In this document: positions 53,918-62,289 of the stretch, piece by piece
Position numbering within the stretch: position 1 is the first letter of the stretch
How the letters are laid out: every line of letters begins with the position of its first letter
Position numbers and translations under genes: made by a program
Assembly (NCBI RefSeq): GCF_021023135.1
Contig: NZ_PGFV01000003.1
Coordinates: 248,001-312,000, forward strand
DNA from: Brevibacterium sp. CCUG 69071
GTDB lineage: Bacteria > Actinomycetota > Actinomycetes > Actinomycetales > Brevibacteriaceae
Direction of reading: 5' to 3'
Length of the DNA stretch: 64,000 nucleotides
The notes under the pieces: model-generated
The model's database searches: none
What the model saw: the letters and a program-made list of their open reading frames with translations, nothing else
Told to the model about the DNA's origin: nothing

Positions 53918-54646
53918 ATGAATACGTCTATCGGACTCGTCGAACGACTCACTCTGGAGATCGTGGCGACGATTCGCAGCGACAATCTGCAGCCGGGCCA
54001 GACTCTGCCCTCGGCCAAGGCCCTGGCCGAGCGCTTCGAGGTCACGGTGCCGACGGTCCGTGAGGCTCTGCGCCGACTCGAGGCGACCGGCTCCGTCGAA
54101 CTCAAGCACGGCTCCGGCACCTATGTCCGCGAGGCGATCAACCGCCGCATCCTCGACAATCCGCACTATGTGCCCGTCGACCTCGCGGCGGCGATCGAAC
54201 TCCTCGACGCCCGCATCGCGATCGAGCCCGGCATCGCCGAGCTCGCCGCGAGCGTGCAGGACGCCGCGGCGGTGACCTCGATGGATTCGGCTCTGGACAA
54301 TGCGCTGCAGGTCCAGACCGCTGTCCCGGCCGGACACTTCCACGTCGAACTCGCCAAGGCCTCGGGCAATCGGGCGCTGTCCGAGATGCTCGTATCCCTG
54401 CTCGCGATCCACTCCCGGACCCAGCAGGCGGCACGTACGACCTACGACCGCCTCCGCGACCATGACGAACACGCTGGAATCCTCGACGCGGTCAAACGCG
54501 GAGACGGATTCGAGGCCTCGCACCGGACCCGCAGGCACCTCGAGGCGATCAAGGCCGCGGTCCTCGCCGACTGGCAGCCCGAGGGCGAGGCCGAGGTCGC
54601 CGGCGACGCGAACCGGGCGGCCACTTCGGCGGGTGACCTGCGATGA
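53918..54646 (+). CDS. GntR-family regulator (FadR subclass)
   Basis: 242 residues from the ATG with AAGGAG 8 nt upstream (a GTG two codons earlier is too close). HTH: LTLEIVATIRSDNLQPGQTLPSAKALAERFEVTVPTVREALRRLEATGSVELKHGSGTYV. FCD domain with ARIAIEPGIAELAA. Overlaps the creatininase gene by ATGA. Its operator dyad recalls the centre of the FadR consensus. Confidence 0.9.
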   Translation: MNTSIGLVERLTLEIVATIRSDNLQPGQTLPSAKALAERFEVTVPTVREALRRLEATGSVELKHGSGTYVREAINRRILDNPHYVPVDLAAAIELLDARIAIEPGIAELAASVQDAAAVTSMDSALDNALQVQTAVPAGHFHVELAKASGNRALSEMLVSLLAIHSRTQQAARTTYDRLRDHDEHAGILDAVKRGDGFEASHRTRRHLEAIKAAVLADWQPEGEAEVAGDANRAATSAGDLR

Positions 54647-55476
54647 CCCGGCCGCAGATCGAGACAATCCGCCCTCATATCCGCCGCTACGGAGACCTCA
54701 CCTCTCTCGAGATCGAGCGGGCCAAGCAGGAGAACACCCTGCTCATCCTCCCGGTCGGCGCGACCGAGCAGCACGGCGACGGACTGCCGCTGTCCACGGA
54801 CAACATCCGCGCCGAGCACGTGGCCATGCGCCTGGCCGAGGACCTCGCGGCCGACGCCGACAGCAGCGACAGCGACAGCGCCGAAGGAAGCGGACGCGCC
54901 TTCGTGCTGCCGACCATCGGCTACGGCATCTCCCCGCACCACACCGAGCTGCCCGGCACGATCAGCCTCGATCCCAGGCTGTTCGTCGACATCGTCACCT
55001 CGGTGGCCGGTCAGCTCGCCGACGCCGGATTCCGCCGCATCCTCGTCATCACCGGCCACGGCGGCAATATCGCCGGACTCGGCGTCGCCGCCCAGGTGCT
55101 GCTGGCCTCCCATCCGGATCTCGTCTTCGCCCACTCCCCGGTCAGCGCCTTGGCCACCGAGGCGAGCGCGGCACTGCCGCGGACCGAGGTCAGCGGCCAC
55201 TGCGGCGAATCCGAGACCTCGCAAGTGCTCGCCATCGACCCGGCACTCGTCGACAGCCCGCACCTCTCACCAGGGGCGACCAGCCTCGGCGAGCTCTCCC
55301 CACGGGCCAGACTGTCCCGGACGAAGACACCGGCGAGCGCCGTGACCTTCGACCGCTATGCGGAGAACGGGGTGCTCGGGGACCCGCGCACCGCTACCGC
55401 CGAGGACGGGCAGCGCATCCTCGACGAGATCCACACGAAGCTCCTCGACTACTCCCGGAGGCTTCTCGAACTGTAG
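54643..55476 (+). CDS. creatininase-family amidohydrolase
   Basis: 277 residues. LPVGATEQHGDGLPLSTDN gives the metal ligands Glu42, His44 and Asp53 with the spacing of true creatininase; ITGHGGN and SGHCGESETS complete the site. Family reactions include creatinine hydrolysis and cleavage of formamide or lactam bonds. The neighbours are a GntR regulator and an AbgT transporter; no creatinase is near, so the substrate is open. Confidence 0.85.
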   Translation: MTRPQIETIRPHIRRYGDLTSLEIERAKQENTLLILPVGATEQHGDGLPLSTDNIRAEHVAMRLAEDLAADADSSDSDSAEGSGRAFVLPTIGYGISPHHTELPGTISLDPRLFVDIVTSVAGQLADAGFRRILVITGHGGNIAGLGVAAQVLLASHPDLVFAHSPVSALATEASAALPRTEVSGHCGESETSQVLAIDPALVDSPHLSPGATSLGELSPRARLSRTKTPASAVTFDRYAENGVLGDPRTATAEDGQRILDEIHTKLLDYSRRLLEL

Positions 55477-55598
55477 AACCCAGCCACACCACCCCCGAAT
55501 CACCCCAGCAACACCGCCCTCGCAACATCATCACAACACCGCCACATCGATCAATGGAGCTCACCGGCCTTCCCCTTCTGCGCCCTCACGCTCCCTGA

Positions 55599-55664
55599 GC
55601 CACTTGGAAAACCGCCACCTGGAACACTCAGCCACCTGGAAACCTCAGCCATCTGGAGACTCTG
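55599..55664. repeat. four-copy 17-bp tandem repeat before the AbgT start
   Basis: Units GCCACTTGGAAAACC, GCCACCTGGAACACTCA, GCCACCTGGAAACCTCA and GCCATCTGGAGACTCTG end 9 bp before the ATG. The last carries GGAG, so the repeat also provides purine-rich tracts near the ribosome binding site. Confidence 0.75.
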
Positions 55665-55673
55665 GAGCCCGCC

Positions 55674-57209
55674 ATGGACACCACCGCCACACCCACCGCG
55701 AAACAGCAGGAGCGGCTGCCCGCCGTGATCCGCGCCCTCAACGTCATCGAGACCGTCGGCAACAAGCTGCCGCACCCGTTCTGGCTGTTCTGGATCCTCG
55801 CGGCCATCCTCGCCGTGCTCAGCCTCGTCCTCTCGCTGGCCGGTGTGGGGGTCAACGACCCGAGCAGCGGGGAATGGACCCCGGTGAACAACCTGCTCAG
55901 CGGCGACGGCATCGCGATGGCCGTGAGCACCTCGCTTGATGCCTACCAGTCGTTTCCGCCGCTGATCACGATCATGGTCGTCATCATGGGCGTGGCCCTG
56001 GCCGAGCGCACCGGGCTGCTGTCCACGGCGATGAAGGTCTCGATCGCCCGGGTCCCGGCCTCTCTCATCGTCTTCACCGTCGCCTTCATGGGCACGGTCT
56101 CGCACGTCGCCTCGGCGGCGGCCTATGTCATCCTCGTCCCGCTCGGCGGCATGGTGTTCAAGGCCGTCGGCCGCTCCCCCGTCCTCGGCATCATCGTCGC
56201 CTACACTTCGATCGCCTCCGGCTACGACGCCAGCCCCATTCCCACACCGAACGATGCGATCTTCGCGGGCATCACCTCGGCGGCGGCGCACATCATCGAT
56301 CCCGACTACATCGTCACCCCGATCGGCAACTGGTACTTCAACATCGCCAGCTCGATCCTGCTCGCCATCGTCATCACCATCGTCACCGAGCTCGTGCTGA
56401 CCAAGCGGCAGAACCTCGACGCCGATGAGGACGCCGAGTACGAAGACCTCGTCATCTCCGATAAGGAGCGCTCGGCCCTGAAGTTCGCAAGCTTCGCCGT
56501 GCTCGCGATGCTCATCATCGTCGTCGTCCTCGTCGTACCCGACGGCGCCCCGCTGCGCGGTGACGGACCCATAGGCGAGTCCCCATTCCTCACCGGCATC
56601 GCCTTCATCATCGCCATGCTCTTCGGCGTCGGCGGCATCGTCTACGGCTTCCGCGAGGGCACGATCGAGAAGTTCGCCGACGTCCCCAAGCTGATGAGCC
56701 AGGGCATCGTGTCCATGGCCCCGGTCCTCGTCCTGTTCTTCGCGATCGCCCAGTTCCTCGAGTACTTCGAATGGACGAACATCGGCATGCTCGTCTCGGT
56801 GTCCTCGGCGGACCTGTTCACCGGGCTCGGCCTGCCCACCTGGGTGATCTTCATCCTCGTGCTCCTCGTACTCTCCGTCGTCAACGTCATCATCACCTCC
56901 GGTTCGGCGATGTGGGCGATCATGGCTCCGGTCATCGTGCCGATGCTCATGCTCCTCGAAGTCCCGCCCGAGACGAGCCAGGCCATCTTCCGTATCGCCG
57001 ACTCCGGGTCGACCGCGATCACCCCGATGAGCCCGTACTTCATCATGGCGCTCGGCTTCATGCAGCGCTACCAGAAGTCCGCAGGCATCGGCACCCTCGC
57101 CTCCCACACCCTGCCCCTGGCGATCTGCATGACGATCACCTGGAGCCTGCTGTTCTTCCTGTGGTGGGGTCTGGGCATCCCGCTCGGCCCCGACGCCCCG
57201 GTCCGCTGA
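55674..57209 (+). CDS. AbgT-family transporter
   Basis: 511 residues. NVIETVGNKLPHPFWLFWILAAILAVLSLV, SGYDASPIPTPNDAIFAGITSAAAHIIDPDYIVTPIGNWYFN and GSAMWAIMAPVIVPMLMLLEVPPETSQAIFRIADSGSTAITPMSPYF are diagnostic of AbgT. Known members import p-aminobenzoyl-glutamate or export sulfonamides. It follows the creatininase gene by 200 bp and may deliver its substrate. Confidence 0.92.
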   Translation: MDTTATPTAKQQERLPAVIRALNVIETVGNKLPHPFWLFWILAAILAVLSLVLSLAGVGVNDPSSGEWTPVNNLLSGDGIAMAVSTSLDAYQSFPPLITIMVVIMGVALAERTGLLSTAMKVSIARVPASLIVFTVAFMGTVSHVASAAAYVILVPLGGMVFKAVGRSPVLGIIVAYTSIASGYDASPIPTPNDAIFAGITSAAAHIIDPDYIVTPIGNWYFNIASSILLAIVITIVTELVLTKRQNLDADEDAEYEDLVISDKERSALKFASFAVLAMLIIVVVLVVPDGAPLRGDGPIGESPFLTGIAFIIAMLFGVGGIVYGFREGTIEKFADVPKLMSQGIVSMAPVLVLFFAIAQFLEYFEWTNIGMLVSVSSADLFTGLGLPTWVIFILVLLVLSVVNVIITSGSAMWAIMAPVIVPMLMLLEVPPETSQAIFRIADSGSTAITPMSPYFIMALGFMQRYQKSAGIGTLASHTLPLAICMTITWSLLFFLWWGLGIPLGPDAPVR

Positions 57210-57268
57210 TCCTCGCCGAGGCGGCTGTGCCGTCATCGTCGCAGGTGACCTACGGCTGGGTGCCCGTT

Positions 57269-57303
57269 CTTCGGCTAGGCGCCTGCGCCTTCGGCTAGGC
57301 GCC
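57269..57303. repeat. 15-bp direct repeat including the LysE stop
   Basis: CTTCGGCTAGGCGCC at 57269-57283 and 57289-57303; in both, CTA is a stop triplet on the minus strand, and the second is the real LysE stop (57295-57297). Confidence 0.75.
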
Positions 57304-57936
57304 GTGCAGCGACCCGAGGGCGAGGTGCACCCCGAAGGCGATGACAACGGCACCGGCGATCCGGTCGATCCACCGTGCGAACCTCGGCGTCCGCATCGTC
57401 CGTGCGATCACCCGCCCACCGCCGATGACGGTGGTCAGCCACACCATCCCGAGGATCACGTGGACGAGCGCGAGGAGGACTCCCATGAGCAGCGGCGAGA
57501 CGCCCATAGGGACGAACTGCGGGAGTGTGGCCAGGTAGAAGACGGCGATCTTCGGGTTGAGGAGGTTCGTCAGCAGGCCGATCCACAGTCCCCGGAGAGG
57601 TCCGCCTTCGAAGGCCGGCACATCATCGGGCACCGAGGCGGTCCGCCGGAATCCGGCTCGGATTATCACTGCGCCCATGCCGATGAGATAGAGAGATCCG
57701 GCAACGGTGAGGATGCGGTACGCCACCGGTGAGGCGGCCAGCAGCATCGTCGCCCCGAGCGCGGTGACGACGCCCCAGACGATGATCCCGGCCTGGACCC
57801 CGAGGGCCGTGGCGAAAGCATAAATCTTCGTCCGGGTGACCGAGCTGCGCAGGACGAGTGCCGTGTCGAGTCCGGGAATGAGGGTGAGGACGGCGGCGAG
57901 CGCGGCGAAGCCCCAGAGCGCCGAGGCGATGGTCAT
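57295..57936 (-). CDS. LysE/RhtB-family amino acid exporter
   Basis: 213 residues, six membrane helices. N terminus ALAAVLTLIPGLDTALVLRSSVTRTKIYAFATALGVQAGIIVWGVV and GLWIGLLTNLLNPKIAVFYLATLPQFV are typical. Exports an amino acid or analogue; the substrate is not defined. Divergent from a LysR gene. Confidence 0.93.
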   Translation of the reverse strand: MTIASALWGFAALAAVLTLIPGLDTALVLRSSVTRTKIYAFATALGVQAGIIVWGVVTALGATMLLAASPVAYRILTVAGSLYLIGMGAVIIRAGFRRTASVPDDVPAFEGGPLRGLWIGLLTNLLNPKIAVFYLATLPQFVPMGVSPLLMGVLLALVHVILGMVWLTTVIGGGRVIARTMRTPRFARWIDRIAGAVVIAFGVHLALGSLHGA

Positions 57937-57981
57937 GGACGCGTGCAGAAGGTCGACATGAGGTCAAGACTAGGGATCGCC

Positions 57982-58037
57982 ACTCATGCAATCGATAGAA
58001 TGGGTTTCACGATTACTCATGCGATTCATACATGAGT
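57982..58037. promoter_or_regulatory. LysR-type binding sites in the lysE/lysR divergon
   Basis: ACTCATG (58015-58021) and CATGAGT (58031-58037) form an inverted repeat with a 9-bp spacer; a further ACTCATG lies at 57982-57988. The two-part arrangement suits a LysR regulator. Confidence 0.55.
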
Positions 58038-58090
58038 GCACCGCCGAGCACGCACAGAGCCGAGCACCCACACAGAAGGGACGGCACCCG

Positions 58091-59035
58091 ATGTACAGCC
58101 TCCGACGACTCCGCCTGCTGCGTGAAGTGAGTCTCCGCGGCAGTCTCGCGGCTGCTGCCGAGGCGCTCGGATACAACCCCTCCTCGGTCTCCCACCAGCT
58201 TAAGGCGCTCGAGGCCGAGGTCGGGACCCTGCTGCTCGAGCCGGTCGGCAGGGGCGTCCGCCTGACCGAGGCGGCGAAGGTCCTCGTCACGCACACCGAG
58301 GCGGTCATCAGTGAGCTCGAAGCGGCCGAGGCTGAACTCGCGGCCCTGGGCAGCACCGTGCGCGGCACCCTGCGCGTCGCCGCATTCCAGACCGCCCTGC
58401 ACACGATCGTGCCGCCTGCCGTCGCCCGACTCCAGGACAGACACCCCGAGCTCGAGATCCTCACCTCCCACATCGATGCCGAGGAGGGCATACCGGCTCT
58501 GCTCGCCCACGATTTCGACCTGGTGCTCCAGGAGGACTACCCCTCGCGACCGAGCCGACAGTCCCCGGGAGTGCAGATCGAAACGCTCGGCACCGACCCG
58601 CTTCATCTCATCACTGCGGCCGCAGAGTCTGCAGGGACGGAGCCCCACCTCGGCGAGCGTCTGCAGCTCAGCGAGCGTCTGCAGCTCAGCGACCGCGCCG
58701 AGCGGCCGTGGGCGATGGAGACCACCGGCGCTCGGGCACGGCAGTGGACGCAGGCCGAGTGTCGGCGGGCGGGCTTCGAACCGCGGGTAGCCTTTGAGAC
58801 TTCGGACGTCATCCTGCAGGTCCGTCTCGTCTCCCTCGGCCTCGCCGACGCCCTCGTCCCGGATCTCGCCCTGCGCGGGGCGGAGGGACTCGTGGACACC
58901 TCGGCGATTGTGCGCAGCGAGCTGCCCGGACGACCGCAGCGGACCATCTCGACGGCGGTCCGCAGCGGCAGCTCTCGGACTCCGAGCATCGTCGCGCTGC
59001 GCGCGGCGCTCAGTGATTACACGCAGACCTGCTGA
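58091..59035 (+). CDS. LysR-family regulator
   Basis: 314 residues. HTH: LRRLRLLREVSLRGSLAAAAEALGYNPSSVSHQLKALEAEVGTLLLEPVGRGVRLTEAA, followed by a two-lobed effector domain. An 18-bp tandem duplication (58655-58690) encodes ERLQLSERLQLS inside the effector domain; the frame is intact, so it looks like recent slippage. Probably controls the divergent exporter. Confidence 0.9.
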   Translation: MYSLRRLRLLREVSLRGSLAAAAEALGYNPSSVSHQLKALEAEVGTLLLEPVGRGVRLTEAAKVLVTHTEAVISELEAAEAELAALGSTVRGTLRVAAFQTALHTIVPPAVARLQDRHPELEILTSHIDAEEGIPALLAHDFDLVLQEDYPSRPSRQSPGVQIETLGTDPLHLITAAAESAGTEPHLGERLQLSERLQLSDRAERPWAMETTGARARQWTQAECRRAGFEPRVAFETSDVILQVRLVSLGLADALVPDLALRGAEGLVDTSAIVRSELPGRPQRTISTAVRSGSSRTPSIVALRAALSDYTQTC

Positions 59036-59057
59036 AAACATCTTGGGGCGCGGACCG

Positions 59058-59085
59058 TTGACGCGAAAACGATGCCCGTTATACT
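59058..59085 (+). promoter_or_regulatory. sigma70-type promoter of the DUF6230 operon
   Basis: TTGACG (59058-59063), 16-bp spacer, TATACT (59080-59085). The 5' leader is about 70 nt and ends in AGGAGG before the ATG at 59161. The clearest housekeeping promoter in the window. Confidence 0.65.
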
Positions 59086-59160
59086 CGTCGGTAACACCCC
59101 GCAGTAACATAGGTCACAATGGTCGCGCCGACATAGCTGTCGGAACACGTAGGAGGATCA

Positions 59161-59775
59161 ATGAAGTTCCCGAAGTTTGACATCATCCGCAAGCTCGGCA
59201 AATCGCACACCGGACGGATCGCCATGGTCGCGATTCCCACGAGTGTCGTCTCAGCGATGCTGATGGGCGGGGTTGCTCAGGGTGCAGTGCCGGTCTCGTT
59301 CGCGGTGTCCGGAAGCCAGTTCAAGATCACGTCCTCGCAGCTCGAGGGCACCGGCTTCTCCCAGTACAGCGGGATCGCGAAGGACGCAGAGGGCGGCGAG
59401 CACGCTGTCGTCACGGCCAATATCAAGGACGCCACACTGGAGAATCTCTGCCAGTCGGCGGTGACCGACACGCCGATGGGCAAGGTGGGCGTGCTCATCA
59501 AGGCCGGCGGCGGCAAAGAGCCGGCATCCGCCAAGGATCTGCAGATCGGCATGACGGGCCTCAAGGGCGATGCCGAGTTCAAGAACATTCGGATCGGCGT
59601 CGATGCCTCAGATGTCAACACTTCGGCCAAGGGCTCCAAGGGCGACTTCGCCCAGGATTCCGACACGGTCTCGATCAAGGACCTCAAACAGGACTCGTGG
59701 AGCACCACGGCGTCGGTGTTCACGCTCAAGGACATGACGCTGAAGCTCACCGACGGAACCGAGACGTGCTTCTGA
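59161..59775 (+). CDS. DUF6230 exported protein
   Basis: 204 residues. N terminus with SHTGRIAMVAIPTSVVSAMLMGGVAQG, a signal-like helix ending AQG, then a beta-rich domain with two late Cys (ENLCQSAV and the final TETCF) that could form a disulfide. Matches DUF6230, sometimes labelled cholesterol esterase in databases without a visible hydrolase motif. The next gene starts in its stop (TGATG). Function unknown. Confidence 0.75.
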   Translation: MKFPKFDIIRKLGKSHTGRIAMVAIPTSVVSAMLMGGVAQGAVPVSFAVSGSQFKITSSQLEGTGFSQYSGIAKDAEGGEHAVVTANIKDATLENLCQSAVTDTPMGKVGVLIKAGGGKEPASAKDLQIGMTGLKGDAEFKNIRIGVDASDVNTSAKGSKGDFAQDSDTVSIKDLKQDSWSTTASVFTLKDMTLKLTDGTETCF

Positions 59776-60524
59776 TGAAGGACGCACCAACCAACGGGCA
59801 CGCCGCCGGAGATCCGGAGACGACCGCTCCGGAGGCTGCCGCTCAGGACACCACCGCACAGCAGACGAGTCTGCTTGCGCTGTCCCGGCGCAGCCGTCGC
59901 TCCGGCGAGCACAGCACGCCCGAGAACACGCAGCCCGAGAACTCGCAGCCCGAATCGGACGTCGAGACGGCCGAGTTCGATGCCGCGACGACTGGGGCGG
60001 ATGCATCGACGACTGAGTCCGGTGCCGCGGATGCCGCGACATCCCGTCGTGACCGTGCCGCGGCCGATCATGACGAGAGCAAGCGCCAGGGCTTCCGGCA
60101 TTGGCGTCTCCAGCGGCCCTTCATCGGCGGACTCCTGGTCGTCCTCGGCGGAATCGAGCTCTTCTTCTCCGGCCAGCTGGACACCGGAAATCTGCACATC
60201 CAGTTCGGCATCGAGGGACTGCAGGCCACGATCATTCCGATCGCGCTGGTGGCTCTCGGACTCTCTGCGATGTTCCGACCCACACACCACATGTTCTACG
60301 GGATCATTGCGCTCGTCCTTGCCGTCTATTCGCTGATCGGGGTCAACCTCGGCGGATTCATCCTCGGGATGCTGCTGTCCACGATCGGGGCGATTCTCGT
60401 GGTCGCCTGGATGGGACCGCGCGAACCGAAGCCGAAGAAGCGCAAGTCGAAGAAGGCCTCGGATGCCGGACGGAGGGACGACGCAGAGTCTGCAGACTCT
60501 GCAGGACAAGAGAGGAACGTATGA
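59775..60524 (+). CDS. DUF6114 membrane protein
   Basis: 249 residues. Residues 1 to about 110 are disordered (Thr, Glu, Ala, Arg), then WRLQRPFIGGLLVVLGGIELFFSG and three or four more helices (GLQATIIPIALVALGLSAMF; MFYGIIALVLAVYSLIGVNLGGFILGMLLSTIGAILVVAWM), and a Lys-rich tail. DUF6114 genes are usually next to DUF6230 genes. Probably the membrane anchor or export partner. Confidence 0.75.
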   Translation: MKDAPTNGHAAGDPETTAPEAAAQDTTAQQTSLLALSRRSRRSGEHSTPENTQPENSQPESDVETAEFDAATTGADASTTESGAADAATSRRDRAAADHDESKRQGFRHWRLQRPFIGGLLVVLGGIELFFSGQLDTGNLHIQFGIEGLQATIIPIALVALGLSAMFRPTHHMFYGIIALVLAVYSLIGVNLGGFILGMLLSTIGAILVVAWMGPREPKPKKRKSKKASDAGRRDDAESADSAGQERNV

Positions 60525-61306
60525 GGAAGACATCCAGCAGACGCACTGCGCTGCTCCTGTCGGTGCTCGTCCTCATCGTTCCTTCCACTGTGGGAGCCGG
60601 CGTCTCGGCGACGACTCAGCCCGACCCGATGCCGTCGTCGAGCCCGACCTGCAGCCCGGATTCCGGCAGTTCGAAGTCCGACTGCGATTCTTCGGATTCG
60701 CCTGGTCTCGGCAAGCGTCCGAGCCCGTCGGATCCGTCCTCGCCCGTAACTCCGTCCGAGGAACCGACGGACCCGGCATCGCCGGAGCCGACCGATCCCG
60801 GAGGACTCGGGGTCAAGGATTCGGATGATGACCCGGATGAGAAGCTCGACGGCAAGTTCCCGAAGGAGGCGCAGAGCGATGACAACGCCCCGGTCTTCAC
60901 GGAGACTCCCGGAGCACTGGGTTCCGAGTCGCTGTCGTTCAAGGGCCTGAAGGGCATCTCGTTCGTCTCGGTTCCGACGAAGACCGGCAAGAAGGTCGTG
61001 ACTCTGAAGATCCAAGCCGACGAGATCTCGATCTCCGGGTTCTCCCTGACCGTGAAGCCGCCCGACGAGGAGTACGGTCTAGTGACCACAGCGGACACGA
61101 TGACGCTCAAGGGCGATGTCAGTGTCTACATCGGGTCGATCACGGCCACGACGAAGGACGGCAAATCGCTGACCTTGGGTGCGGACACACCGCCTGCCAT
61201 GGACGACGTCAAGCCGGGACTCCTGAGGGTGACGATGGGGTTGGTCGGATCCACCGCCGATTCGATCAACTACACGAACACCGAACAGAGGCTCAAGAAG
61301 GCCTGA
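60521..61306 (+). CDS. secreted protein of the DUF6230/DUF6114 operon
   Basis: 261 residues. Signal peptide (RTALLLSVLVLIVPSTVGAG), a long Ser/Pro/Asp linker (about 30-115) with two Cys, then a beta-rich domain (GKKVVTLKIQADEISISGFSLTV; TTADTMTLKGDVSVYIGSITATTKDG) whose strand pattern recalls the DUF6230 protein. ATGA overlap with the previous gene. No enzyme motif. Possibly surface-exposed through its linker. Confidence 0.7.
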   Translation: MRKTSSRRTALLLSVLVLIVPSTVGAGVSATTQPDPMPSSSPTCSPDSGSSKSDCDSSDSPGLGKRPSPSDPSSPVTPSEEPTDPASPEPTDPGGLGVKDSDDDPDEKLDGKFPKEAQSDDNAPVFTETPGALGSESLSFKGLKGISFVSVPTKTGKKVVTLKIQADEISISGFSLTVKPPDEEYGLVTTADTMTLKGDVSVYIGSITATTKDGKSLTLGADTPPAMDDVKPGLLRVTMGLVGSTADSINYTNTEQRLKKA

Positions 61307-61344
61307 TCACAGATGGTCTGATCACAGACGGCCTGATCGCCACG
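61300..61344. repeat. three-copy 15-bp tandem repeat including a stop codon
   Basis: GGCCTGATCACAGAT, GGTCTGATCACAGAC and GGCCTGATCGCCACG; the TGA in the first copy is the stop of the secreted-protein gene. Confidence 0.75.
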
Positions 61345-61373
61345 CACGACGTGTTCCGTCGAGTGCGTCGACC

Positions 61374-61406
61374 GAAGCGGCCCTTCCGATATGGAAGGGC
61401 CGCTTC
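61374..61406. terminator. bidirectional terminator hairpin
   Basis: GAAGCGGCCCTTCC (61374-61387), loop GATAT, and its perfect complement (61393-61406), between converging genes. Confidence 0.88.
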
Positions 61407-61454
61407 GCTGTCCGCGGGTCTGCCGGCGGATCCTGGCTGTCGGCGTCTGCGCGG

Positions 61455-62210
61455 TCACGAAGCCCGGGACAGGTCGCGATATCGCGCCGACAGGAAGTCG
61501 ACGAAGCTGTGGGCGAGCGCCCGGTTGATCCGGATCAGGTCGGCATCGGCCCGCAGGAGCTCGCCGACGATGGATGCCTCGGTCTTGCCCTCGGGCAGCG
61601 CGAGTGAATCCGAGTCCAGCCAGCGTTCGATCTGGGCGGCGTCGGTCTCGGGATGGAACTGGGTGCCCCAGGCGAACTCGCCGACTCGGAAGCCCTGGAC
61701 CGGCGCGTCCGAGCCGGTGAGCAGCAGTTCCCCGCCCCCGGGCAGCGTCATCTGCTCCTGGTGGAAGAGGACCGCGGGAATCGCTTCGCCGACGATTGCG
61801 GCGAACACCGGATCGGACCCCGCCGCCGAGGTGGTGTGGAGATCGTAGATCCCGATCTGCGGGTGCCGCCGACGGGAGATCCGGGCCTCGGTCGCGGCCG
61901 CGAGCAGCTCCCCACCGAGGCAGATGTTGAAGCTCGGGAACGCTCCCGCCGCCGAGGCGCGAAGGAGGTCCCTGACCTCGGGGAACCACGGGTTCTCCGC
62001 ATCCTGCAGAGGCCCGGCCGAACCGCCGAGGACGATGAGAGCAGAGAAGCCGTCGGCACCGGCCCGGGTCAGTCCCTCGGCGGGGATCTCCTCCCCCAGG
62101 TACGGGCGGACGGTCACCACCTCGGCGCCGGCCTCGGCCAACCACGTGCCGAAGCGTTCGGGACCGGTGCCGTTCTCATGTTCGATGACGAGGATTCTCA
62201 CGTGAGTCAT
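61455..62210 (-). CDS. class I glutamine amidotransferase-like protein (GuaA-like GATase)
   Basis: 251 residues. The nucleophile Cys in FNICLGGELLAAA and the catalytic His-Glu pair in WGTQFHPETD are intact. It is a stand-alone GATase of the type acting on gamma-glutamyl compounds or as a partner subunit; the synthetase domain of GMP synthase is absent. The start MTHVRILVIEHE is chosen over a longer frame that reads through unrelated sequence. Confidence 0.85.
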   Translation of the reverse strand: MTHVRILVIEHENGTGPERFGTWLAEAGAEVVTVRPYLGEEIPAEGLTRAGADGFSALIVLGGSAGPLQDAENPWFPEVRDLLRASAAGAFPSFNICLGGELLAAATEARISRRRHPQIGIYDLHTTSAAGSDPVFAAIVGEAIPAVLFHQEQMTLPGGGELLLTGSDAPVQGFRVGEFAWGTQFHPETDAAQIERWLDSDSLALPEGKTEASIVGELLRADADLIRINRALAHSFVDFLSARYRDLSRAS

Positions 62211-62245
62211 GGCCCCAATCCTCTCACCCGTGCACCCCGGCTTCG

Positions 62246-62289
62246 CGGTGAGCACGCCGTTGCTCGACGGTGAGCGCGCCGCTACTCGG
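62246..62289. repeat. 22-bp tandem repeat including the SDR stop
   Basis: CGGTGAGCACGCCGTTGCTCGA (first copy, 22 bp, 62246-62267) is followed by a similar copy at 62268-62289 containing the SDR stop (CTA, 62282-62284). Confidence 0.65.

Noticed and set aside
55551..57353. 600-residue minus-strand open frame
   Set aside because: Antisense to the AbgT gene; Asp/Gly/Arg-rich shadow.
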